Positions 1 through 5,951 of a stretch of 7,451 bases of DNA are shown here, piece by piece. The position numbers and the translations under genes were made by a program. The notes beneath the pieces are model-generated. The model had not been told where the DNA came from. It searched no databases and saw nothing but the letters and a program-made list of their open reading frames with translations. Source of the DNA: Betaproteobacteria bacterium (GTDB lineage Bacteria > Pseudomonadota > Gammaproteobacteria > Burkholderiales > Casimicrobiaceae); the NCBI GenBank assembly GCA_013298455.1, contig JAAFHR010000154.1, forward strand, positions 1 to 7,451, read 5' to 3'. Every line of letters starts with the position of its first letter. Position 1 is the stretch's first letter.

Positions 1-1602
1 GTCGGCAGTGGCCGATTCAAAGCTTTTACCTGTCGCGTCGAGCGAAATATAGTCGTGATGGCGCGAGGCAAATGCGCTCACTTGCACTTTGTTTTCGCCT
101 CGTTTCCAGCTGGCTCCCACGTCGACTTGTGTGGAGCGTTCCTTCTGCAAATTGGCGTCCCCACGCTCATAGGCTGCGGTGGCAACGTGAATGCCATCAG
201 CGAAGCGTTCGAAATAACTCGGCGCTCGCTCAGAGTAGGCGAGGCTCGCGTTAAGTGTGAGCTGTGGCGAGAGACGATGAGTCACGCCCAACGAGGCCGC
301 ACCCAATAGATCGCGCTTTGACTGAGCCGCGCCGAAACGAAGTGTGCCGCGCTCCGAAATCACCTCGCTAGTTGAAACCCCTGAAGCGTCGAGCCTACCG
401 CCGAGCGAGACGTCGGTCGCGCCAAAGCTTCCTTGTTGGAGCGCAAAGAGTGCAAACTGCTGCGTTTTGCTGGGCGGAACGAATGCCTCTTCACCAATTG
501 CGCTGAAATCGGTGGTTTCGACATCTAGTCCGATGGCTGCGCGCCACGCGCCAACGGCCGCGGTTTTGGCTTCAATCCGCGCCTGCAGTCCACGATTCTT
601 GAACGTGGTGCCCACTTCGCTTCCTTCGAGCTCTTGATGTCGGTATTGCGTTGCGGCAAGGAGCGCGCTGACCTCACTAACGGCGCTATTGCTGAATCGT
701 TGCCGCGCTTCAAGTGTCGCCTTTTCGCGCTTCATATCGATGATCACCTTGTCTTCAACGACGACGCCGTAGCGGCTTTGATACTGATCGATCGATGCGC
801 CGATATAGCCATTTCGCCCGATCCACGACACACCCGCTGCAGCGGATGAGGCGCTCAGCGCAGAGTTCACAACACGGTCGACGGATTGGCCATCGGGCCG
901 GGTGAACTTCGGCACTTGTAGGTCTTCAGTATCGCGGCGCGTCGCATCAAGATGAAAGCTCATGCCGAGAGCGCTCGTGTCGATACGCGCCGCCGCTACG
1001 CGGCCGCGCTCTGCGCCGCCAAATTGCGCACTCAGCGCCATGGCGGGCACGTCAAACAACTGCTTCGGAATTCGATTGCTGATCGCGTTGACCACACCAC
1101 CGACCGCTGAGCCCCCGTAGAGCAACGCCGATGGCCCCCGCAGCACTTCGATGCGCTCGACGGCGATTGGATCCAAGGGCACTGCATGATCAAACGAAAG
1201 CGATGCGGCATCGATTGATGACGCGCCATTTTCGAGCACTCGTATGCGTTCGCCGTCATGACCGCGAATGATCGGTCGTGAGGCGTTGGGCCCGAAGTAG
1301 GTGGACGACACGCCCGGTAGTCCAGATAGCGTCTCACCGAGTGTTGCGCTTTGGCGCTGCTGTAGTGCTTCACCTGAGAGCACTAAACGAGCCGGTCCCG
1401 CATCGAGATTGCCAAAGGGGTTGCCGGTAATGATGACGGGCTCGATTTTGTTGATGGGCGTATTGGAATCGGCATCGCTGGGCGCAGTCGTTTGCGCCAA
1501 GCTTTGCGACAAGCTCGATAGGAGCGAGAGCCCCACGGCGAGGCTCTGCCAACGAAGCTCACGCGCGTGCGCGGGAGGCGATGCGGAATCGATTGATTTC
1601 AT
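1..1602 (-). CDS. TonB-dependent outer-membrane receptor, ZnuD-like (3' end outside window)
   Basis: The minus-strand frame from ATG 1602 stays open for 534 codons to the left edge, so the protein is partial; its last barrel strands are missing. A signal peptide (hydrophobic stretch about residues 20-36, likely cleavage after SLA36) is followed by a TonB-box-like EPVIITG near 54-60. The plug domain carries LPGVSS, YFGPNASRPIIRG (102-114), VERIEVLRGPSALLYGG (148-164) and VGGVVN. The barrel contains SERAPSYFERF and HVATAAYERGD (472-482). From family knowledge, the GPNASRP-IRG plug motif and the H-AT-YE-GD barrel motif are typical of ZnuD-type receptors, which import zinc and sometimes heme through the outer membrane using TonB energy; the substrate here is inferred. 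No clear Shine-Dalgarno sequence precedes ATG 1602. The gene lies downstream of a histidine-rich secreted protein on the same strand, which supports a metal role. Receptor class is sure, substrate is not. Confidence 0.93.
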   Translation of the reverse strand, partial: MKSIDSASPPAHARELRWQSLAVGLSLLSSLSQSLAQTTAPSDADSNTPINKIEPVIITGNPFGNLDAGPARLVLSGEALQQRQSATLGETLSGLPGVSSTYFGPNASRPIIRGHDGERIRVLENGASSIDAASLSFDHAVPLDPIAVERIEVLRGPSALLYGGSAVGGVVNAISNRIPKQLFDVPAMALSAQFGGAERGRVAAARIDTSALGMSFHLDATRRDTEDLQVPKFTRPDGQSVDRVVNSALSASSAAAGVSWIGRNGYIGASIDQYQSRYGVVVEDKVIIDMKREKATLEARQRFSNSAVSEVSALLAATQYRHQELEGSEVGTTFKNRGLQARIEAKTAAVGAWRAAIGLDVETTDFSAIGEEAFVPPSKTQQFALFALQQGSFGATDVSLGGRLDASGVSTSEVISERGTLRFGAAQSKRDLLGAASLGVTHRLSPQLTLNASLAYSERAPSYFERFADGIHVATAAYERGDANLQKERSTQVDVGASWKRGENKVQVSAFASRHHDYISLDATGKSFESATAD

Positions 1603-1718
1603 AGTGTGTGACGAAAAGCGCACCGCCCGAGCCCAGCCCGCGCAGCACAAATTGAAGATGAATCGCGTACACAAAAGCAGCGCGAGTGAGCGTGCTGTTA
1701 GTGACGTGCGATGGAATA

Positions 1719-1733
1719 CCCCGTTGAACGGGG
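1719..1733 (-). repeat. GC-rich perfect inverted repeat between the His-rich gene and the receptor gene
   Basis: CCCCGTT-G-AACGGGG is a perfect 15-base palindrome lying 8 bases past the stop codon of the histidine-rich gene and 116 bases before the receptor start. As minus-strand RNA it could fold into a 6-bp, mostly G-C stem with a three-base loop. No T-run follows, so it does not look like a complete intrinsic terminator. A 3'-end stabiliser, a partial attenuator or an operator are all possible. Confidence 0.35.
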
Positions 1734-1741
1734 GCGCCGAT

Positions 1742-2119
1742 CTAGCCGAGCTCTGTGGGCGGCCCGCGAGCCTTGGGCAGCGCCAAGCGCGCAACTATCG
1801 CGGCCCGATTTGCGCGGGTGGGTGCGGCACCAGGTGGCGTTTCGAATCGCGCCAGATTCGGGCTAGCCAGCAACAGCTCCGCCGCAGCACAGGCATCGAA
1901 GCGATCGCAATCGAGTTTGCTTTTGTGCTCGAAGCCGAAGTCGTTCGCAGCATGCAGATGCGCCGCGTCATCTGGATGATGACTGTGTTCCGCGGCATGC
2001 GCTCCGGAGCTAAGGGCGTTACCCACATGCGCAATACGGTGTGCCGCAACAAACCACTGCAGGCTCGCGAAATGGGCCAATAGCAGCGCGATGAAGCAGT
2101 ACTTGAGGTTCGTTTTCAC
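1742..2119 (-). CDS. Small histidine-rich secreted protein, candidate metal-binding partner of the receptor
   Basis: The protein is 125 residues and starts at GTG 2119. This is the only plausible start, because an in-frame TAA lies three codons upstream and there is no internal methionine. The N-terminus (MKTNLKYCFIALLLAHFASL) looks like a signal peptide or membrane anchor. Residues 27-65 hold nine histidines, including EHSHH, followed by a C-D-R-F-D-A-C pair of cysteines (71, 77) and a C-terminal ARGPP (117-121). From memory, small proteins with this plan (signal, His-rich part, C-x(n)-C, terminal RGPP) occur next to metal-type TonB receptors, but no function is established to my knowledge. 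The context suggests periplasmic zinc or other metal binding ahead of the receptor gene. No good Shine-Dalgarno sequence is visible. That the gene is real is likely; its role is inference. Confidence 0.75.
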   Translation of the reverse strand: MKTNLKYCFIALLLAHFASLQWFVAAHRIAHVGNALSSGAHAAEHSHHPDDAAHLHAANDFGFEHKSKLDCDRFDACAAAELLLASPNLARFETPPGAAPTRANRAAIVARLALPKARGPPTELG

Positions 2120-2175
2120 CGCCGCAGGTTAACAGATACGGAGCATTAGGACTTTCCCGGAGGGCAGGAACTTCA

Positions 2176-2244
2176 CGCGAAAGCGGCGATCCATGGCATC
2201 ACTACGGGCCCCTCTGACGGCGCTTTTCGCCGCCATGTCGTAGT
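2176..2244 (+). promoter_or_regulatory. Possible structured leader upstream of the TerC-family gene
   Basis: The divergent intergenic region contains several nested inverted repeats. A CGC-GAAA-GCG hairpin with a GNRA-type loop lies at 2176-2185. A six-base pair ACTACG/CGTAGT (2201-2206 with 2239-2244) encloses a CGGCG-CTTTT-CGCCG hairpin (2218-2232). If transcription starts upstream, these would sit in the 5' leader of the TerC gene, about 70 bases before its likely start. The family has riboswitch-controlled members (the Mn2+-sensing yybP-ykoY element), but the conserved sequence blocks of that element are not seen here. Short GC-rich stems can arise by chance, so this is only a candidate. 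Confidence 0.25.
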
Positions 2245-2301
2245 TCAGCGGTCGAGCACATCGCATGGATGCGCTCGGTCATGTACTACCTCTTTTATTG
2301 C

Positions 2302-2306
2302 AGGGA
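2302..2306 (+). promoter_or_regulatory. Ribosome binding site favouring a GTG start for the TerC-family gene
   Basis: AGGGA lies nine bases before GTG 2316, a good spacing. The alternative ATG 2265 has only a weak GAG upstream, and ATG 2325 is too far from AGGGA. This is the main reason for choosing 2316. Confidence 0.45.
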
Positions 2307-2315
2307 CAACGCACC

Positions 2316-3314
2316 GTGGACGTGATGCTCACGTATTTCTTGACGAATTTTTTAGGCACACCGATCTGGATTTGGCTGGTGTTTATTGGCATTGTCGTCG
2401 CGCTGTTGGCGTTTGACTTGGGTGTCTTGCATAAAGACGATCATGTGATCGGCGTGCAAGAGAGTCTTTGGCTCTCTGCCGGATACATCACCGTGGCATT
2501 ACTCTTCGGCGCGTGGGTTTGGAGCTATCTTGGCGCGCAATCCGGCATGGAGTATTTCACCGGATTTTTGATTGAAAAATCGCTCTCGATGGACAACGTG
2601 TTTGTCATCGCGCTGATCTTTGGCTACTTTGCTGTGCCCGCTCAGTATCAGCATCGCGTGCTGTTTTGGGGCATTCTTGGTGTGATTGTGCTGCGCGCCA
2701 TCATGATTGGGTTGGGCGCGGCTTTGGTGTCGCAGTTCAGCTGGATTCTCTATGTGTTTGGTGTGTTTTTGGTGCTCACCGGTATCAAGATGCTCATCAT
2801 CGCCGACAACATGCCCGACATCGGCAACAACCCGGTACTCAAATTTCTGCGCAAACGAATGCGCGTGACGGATCGTATTGAATCCAACGCGTTTTTCGTT
2901 GGCGCGCCAGACCCCGCAACAGGCAAAGTCGTGCGTTGGGCGACGCCGCTATTTTTGGCGCTCGCCATGGTCGAAATCGTTGACTTGATCTTCGCGGTTG
3001 ATTCCGTGCCCGCGATCTTCGCCATCACTAACGATCCGTTTATCGTCTACACCAGCAACATCTTCGCCATCCTTGGTCTGCGCGCGCTCTACTTTGCGCT
3101 CGCGGCGATGATTCACCGCTTCAAGTATCTGAAGTACGCGCTGGCACTGGTGTTGGTGTTTATCGGCTCGAAGATTTTCCTGGTCGGCATCATTGGAAAA
3201 ATTTCCCCTGCGGTGTCGCTCTCAGTGACGTTTGGTTTGTTAGCGGGCGGCGTGATTTTCTCGCTCATTCGCACGCGCTCGGACCGACCGGTTGAGCTGA
3301 GTTCGAAGAGGTAA
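2316..3314 (+). CDS. alx: TerC/Alx-family integral membrane protein, probable manganese exporter
   Basis: The protein has about 332 residues and many hydrophobic helices. It carries the TerC hallmarks: an early FDLGV helix (Asp about 34), F-x-x-G-F-LIEKSLSMDNVFV (about 83-97), a VLRAIMI helix, then VEIVDLIFAVDSVPAIFAIT (about 219-237) and SNIFAILGLRALYF. These acidic residues in membrane helices are those thought to carry metal in the family, and E. coli Alx is linked to Mn2+ export. The match to Alx (FWGILGVIVLRAIM, FSWILYVFGVFLVLTGIKM) is strong from memory. I chose GTG 2316 because AGGGA sits nine bases before it. ATG 2265 would add 17 non-hydrophobic residues that Alx lacks, and ATG 2325 is a third choice. 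A TerB-like gene follows after 80 bases without a visible terminator. Family is secure; the transported metal is inferred. Confidence 0.93.
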   Translation: MDVMLTYFLTNFLGTPIWIWLVFIGIVVALLAFDLGVLHKDDHVIGVQESLWLSAGYITVALLFGAWVWSYLGAQSGMEYFTGFLIEKSLSMDNVFVIALIFGYFAVPAQYQHRVLFWGILGVIVLRAIMIGLGAALVSQFSWILYVFGVFLVLTGIKMLIIADNMPDIGNNPVLKFLRKRMRVTDRIESNAFFVGAPDPATGKVVRWATPLFLALAMVEIVDLIFAVDSVPAIFAITNDPFIVYTSNIFAILGLRALYFALAAMIHRFKYLKYALALVLVFIGSKIFLVGIIGKISPAVSLSVTFGLLAGGVIFSLIRTRSDRPVELSSKR

Positions 3315-3380
3315 GCCTCCGATTCGTCAAACACGTCGTAGCGGCCACAACATCGCAATCGATCAGCCTCGATCTCAACA

Positions 3381-3386
3381 AAGGAG
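3381..3386 (+). promoter_or_regulatory. Shine-Dalgarno site of the TerB-like gene
   Basis: AAGGAG nine bases before ATG 3396 is the best Shine-Dalgarno match in the window. It fixes the start of the TerB-like protein and suggests efficient translation. Confidence 0.75.
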
Positions 3387-3395
3387 TGTCAAGCA

Positions 3396-3815
3396 ATGCA
3401 ACCTTACCCCACAAACAGCCCGCAAGCCATGGCGCGGATCATCGCCATGATGATGGTCACCGATGGCGAGCTACACGGTGCAGAGATCGAATTTTTGGAG
3501 CGCAATAAAACGTTTGAAGTGCTGGGCGTGACTCGGAACGAGTTTCGCGAAGTCGCGCGTCAGTACTGCGCTGACTTAATCACCATGAGCACCGAATTCG
3601 ACAGCATTCGCTTGATCGATCATGAGCGCATCGATCAACTGATCGCGTGCGTGACGGACGTAAAGAAGCGGAAAGTAGTCTGCAAGCAAGCGCTCGGGAT
3701 TGTCGCTGCCGACGGCAATGTAGACAGCCATGAAACGGCCGTGCTTCGCTACGTAATGGCGATGTGGGGCTTTGATGCTGACCAGTTTGTGCCAGAGCAC
3801 AGCCGGTCGCTGTAG
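3396..3815 (+). CDS. TerB-like domain protein
   Basis: A 139-residue soluble, helical protein with no signal peptide. Two similar halves carry the TerB-type signature of a short acidic loop after a hydrophobic helix: MMMVTDGELHGAEIEFLE (about 18-35) and GIVAADGNVDSHETAVLRYV (about 101-120). In known TerB proteins such acidic positions bind metal, and the fold consists of two repeated helical units. Family knowledge links TerB and TerC in tellurite or stress modules, where TerB lies on the cytoplasmic side of the membrane. Here it follows the TerC/Alx gene by 80 bases and has its own strong ribosome binding site, so a shared transcript and a metal-sensing or regulatory role near TerC are plausible but inferred. 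None of the other usual ter genes (terA, terD, terE, terZ) is in the window. Residues 36-100 are less typical, and the exact subfamily is unsure. Confidence 0.82.
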   Translation: MQPYPTNSPQAMARIIAMMMVTDGELHGAEIEFLERNKTFEVLGVTRNEFREVARQYCADLITMSTEFDSIRLIDHERIDQLIACVTDVKKRKVVCKQALGIVAADGNVDSHETAVLRYVMAMWGFDADQFVPEHSRSL

Positions 3816-3894
3816 GTGATTTGAAGCGTCGACCGCAATACAGCAATTTCGGTAAAAACCACTAATTTATTGGGCTTGGGGTTGTTTTTGATGA

Positions 3895-3904
3895 TTTTCG
3901 AAAA
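3895..3904. repeat. AT-rich palindrome in the convergent junction
   Basis: TTTTCGAAAA lies between the TerB-like gene and the convergent peptidase gene, within a GTTTTT...AAAAAC arm pair (3883-3906). The 140-base junction is the most AT-rich part of the window. The palindrome may help end transcription from either side, but it has no classic GC-stem plus T-run structure. Confidence 0.3.
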
Positions 3905-3940
3905 ACGCGCCAAAACTGCGGGAGCCTATACAAATCAACG

Positions 3941-3960
3941 CCTAGCGACAGAAAGCTAGG
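3941..3960. terminator. Weak hairpin overlapping the peptidase stop codon
   Basis: CCTAGC and GCTAGG (3941-3946 and 3955-3960) can pair around an eight-base loop. The TAG stop of the minus-strand peptidase gene lies inside the stem. Downstream on the plus strand a T5 run begins seven bases after the stem, and on the minus strand only scattered Ts follow. It might be a weak terminator for the convergent transcripts; the evidence is thin. Confidence 0.25.
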
Positions 3961-5938
3961 GCACACGTTTTTGGAGATACCGATCATAAAACGCGGTCAT
4001 CACTGCAAACTGAAAATCTGCGTTGGCTTTTTTGGCGAAGCCGTGGCCTTCGTCCTCAGCGAGCAAATACCAAACGGTGCCGCCGCTGCTTCGCACCTTT
4101 CGCACGATTTGTTCTGCTTCGGTGTAGGGCACGCGCGGATCGTTTTTGCCGTGAATCACCATCAGCGGCACTTTGATTTTTTCGGCACGGGTGAGCGGTG
4201 AGATGCCGTCTAAAAACTTACGCATTTCGGGGTCGCGTTCATCGCCATATTCGTTCCGCCGCAGATCGCGGCGATAGGTTTCGGTGTTTTCCAAAAAGCT
4301 CACGAAATGAGAGATACCCACGGCGTTGTAGGCCGCAGCCAGACGATCGCCGTAGAGCACACTGGTGGCGAGCACCATGTAGCCGCCGTAGCTGCCGCCC
4401 ATCACCGCCACGCGCGAGCTATCCAGATCGGGCTGCGTCTTGATCCAATCGAGGAGTGCGCCGATATCGCGCACCGAGTCTTCGCGCTTTTTCAGATTGT
4501 CGGCTTCGAGGAATTTGCGTCCGAAGCCGATGGAGCCGCGCACGTTTGGGTAGATTAATGCGTAGCCACGCTCGTTGATGAAGAAGTTACTGCGCCCGCG
4601 AAACCCAGGCCGTGATTGGCCTTCAGGCCCGCCGTGAATGGAGATGATCACGGGGCGTTTGCCCGGAAATTCACGAGCGTTGGGGCGGTGCAGGAAACCC
4701 GTGATGGGCAGACCGTCGAAGCTTTTCCATGACACGAGCTCGGCCTCAGCGAAGGGGCGCTTGGTGCCAGCAACGGCAGCGTGTTGCGTCCAGCGCGTGA
4801 CCGTTGCGCTATCCACGTCGACAGAAAAGAGCTCCCCCGGCGATTCCGCCGATTCAATGGAGAGCGCTAAATCGCGGCCATTACGGTGCCAGCTCACGCC
4901 GGTAATCAATCCCGGCGGCAGTGGCGGCACAGCAAGCACATTGAGCTCATCATCAAAGAGCCTGAGCTGCGTGCTGCCATTGACGTTCACCAAGAGCGCG
5001 ACCCGTCGATTGCTGCGAGCCACTGACCAGGCGTCGATGTCGTGGGGGATGTCTTTGCTGACCCACTGCCGCTCGCCAGAGCGCATATCGATTCGCGACA
5101 GCTTTGCAAAATCAGCATCAAACTTTTTTCGATACAGCCAGCGATCACCGCTTGAATCGCTGCCGCCAGTGCCATCGCCGATGAGCGCGCGAATCCCGGT
5201 GGCCATGTCAAGTGACCAGAGCAGACTTTTGGTTGACGATTCGGTCTGCGAAACGATCAGCTTGTTTTCCCGATCCAACCAGCGAAGCACACTCCAGCCC
5301 GCTCCCGGCAACGTGGTGAGCTTGAATCGTGCCTCGGGTTGCAGCGGATTCACGGCGTACACATCAACGCTCGCTTGTTCGCGTTTGCCGTTGCGATCGA
5401 GCGCTCGGGCGCTGATGATGAGTTTGTCTTGAGCAGTGTTCCACGGGCCGGGCGAATGCAGTTCGCCCGCGGGAGTGATTTGCTTTTCCTCGAGTGTTTT
5501 CGGATCCAGTCGGTAGAGCTGCGTGGCCTCGTCGCCGCCGCTGTCGCGAGTGAACAAAATGTATTCGCCGCGTTTGGGCTCGTACATCGCACTTCGAATG
5601 GGCTCCTTGCCCTTGGTGAGCTGAAGGGCTTTACCCAGCGGATCGGCTTGCAGAAAAAGCTGCGCCGTGTTGCCCGCACGACGAATGATGAGCATGTCTT
5701 GTTCAATCGGATGCCACGCGACGAAACGGGTTGCTGAGAACTCACCGTAGGGCGCGATGTCGGCGGCGAGCGATTGCGGAATGTTTGGCACGCCATCGAG
5801 CTTGATCGCGGGCGGTGGTGTGAGTGGCGCGGTGTCGGGCTTGCCGGGGCTTAGGGCCTTTGCCCCGGCACACAGCAGGAGCGCCGCGAAAAAAACGAAG
5901 CTTGCGCGCGGCCGCGCAACGGTGTGTTTTCGACGCAT
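3956..5938 (-). CDS. Secreted S9-family serine peptidase (prolyl oligopeptidase/acylaminoacyl peptidase type)
   Basis: The protein is 660 residues from ATG 5938. A basic start (MRRKHTVARPR) and a hydrophobic core (SFVFFAALLLCAGAKA) form a signal peptide with likely cleavage after AKA28. Cys23 is not in a proper lipobox, so a periplasmic or secreted enzyme is expected. Residues 60-390 have the repeating short-strand pattern of the beta-propeller that gates this family. The alpha/beta-hydrolase domain follows, with ISIHGGPEGQ (oxyanion region, about 433-440), PNVRGSIGFG (464-473), the nucleophile in GGSYGGY (Ser516), the acid in HGKNDPRVP (Asp600) and the base in DEGHGF (His632). The whole triad is present, so the enzyme should be active and cut peptides at their N-terminal side or after proline. 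The same frame stays open for 107 more codons upstream, but those are antisense to mutL. The signal peptide supports the 5938 start, although no Shine-Dalgarno sequence precedes it. Confidence 0.95.
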   Translation of the reverse strand: MRRKHTVARPRASFVFFAALLLCAGAKALSPGKPDTAPLTPPPAIKLDGVPNIPQSLAADIAPYGEFSATRFVAWHPIEQDMLIIRRAGNTAQLFLQADPLGKALQLTKGKEPIRSAMYEPKRGEYILFTRDSGGDEATQLYRLDPKTLEEKQITPAGELHSPGPWNTAQDKLIISARALDRNGKREQASVDVYAVNPLQPEARFKLTTLPGAGWSVLRWLDRENKLIVSQTESSTKSLLWSLDMATGIRALIGDGTGGSDSSGDRWLYRKKFDADFAKLSRIDMRSGERQWVSKDIPHDIDAWSVARSNRRVALLVNVNGSTQLRLFDDELNVLAVPPLPPGLITGVSWHRNGRDLALSIESAESPGELFSVDVDSATVTRWTQHAAVAGTKRPFAEAELVSWKSFDGLPITGFLHRPNAREFPGKRPVIISIHGGPEGQSRPGFRGRSNFFINERGYALIYPNVRGSIGFGRKFLEADNLKKREDSVRDIGALLDWIKTQPDLDSSRVAVMGGSYGGYMVLATSVLYGDRLAAAYNAVGISHFVSFLENTETYRRDLRRNEYGDERDPEMRKFLDGISPLTRAEKIKVPLMVIHGKNDPRVPYTEAEQIVRKVRSSGGTVWYLLAEDEGHGFAKKANADFQFAVMTAFYDRYLQKRVP

Positions 5939-5943
5939 ACAAT
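5938..5943 (+). promoter_or_regulatory. Candidate -10 element of mutL
   Basis: TACAAT (five of six matches to TATAAT) ends seven bases before the mutL GTG 5951, the distance expected between a -10 box and a transcription start. Together with the missing Shine-Dalgarno site this suggests a leaderless mutL mRNA. No good -35 hexamer is seen 16-18 bases upstream. The element overlaps the first base of the peptidase gene on the other strand. Confidence 0.35.
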
Positions 5944-5945
5944 CG

Positions 5946-5951
5946 ATTCTG
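5946..5951 (-). promoter_or_regulatory. Candidate -10 element of the S9 peptidase gene
   Basis: On the minus strand this reads CAGAAT (four of six matches) and ends seven bases before the peptidase ATG 5938. This mirrors the arrangement of the mutL -10 on the opposite strand, with an ATCGAT palindrome between. It is weaker than the mutL element and is proposed mainly because of the symmetry. Confidence 0.22.

Noticed and set aside
1301..2083. 260-codon plus-strand open frame
   Set aside because: It lies antisense to the TonB receptor's N-terminal part and the histidine-rich gene, with no recognisable domain and an odd composition.
2120..2200. Zur-type operator for the zinc-receptor unit
   Set aside because: Only a short GTTAAC palindrome is found (2128-2133). 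There is no extended GTTATA-n-TATAAC-like site.
2120..2315. yybP-ykoY manganese riboswitch ahead of the TerC/Alx gene
   Set aside because: The expected GGGGAGUA and ACAUACU-like blocks are not present by eye; only non-specific hairpins are seen.
2316..3815. Full tellurite-resistance (ter) operon
   Set aside because: Only TerC-like and TerB-like genes are present, and the TerC protein is closest to the Alx type; no TerA, TerD, TerE or TerZ is in the window.
4638..5432. 264-codon plus-strand open frame
   Set aside because: It is antisense to the peptidase propeller domain. It is Ser/Arg-rich, as expected for a shadow frame, with no ribosome binding site or known motif.
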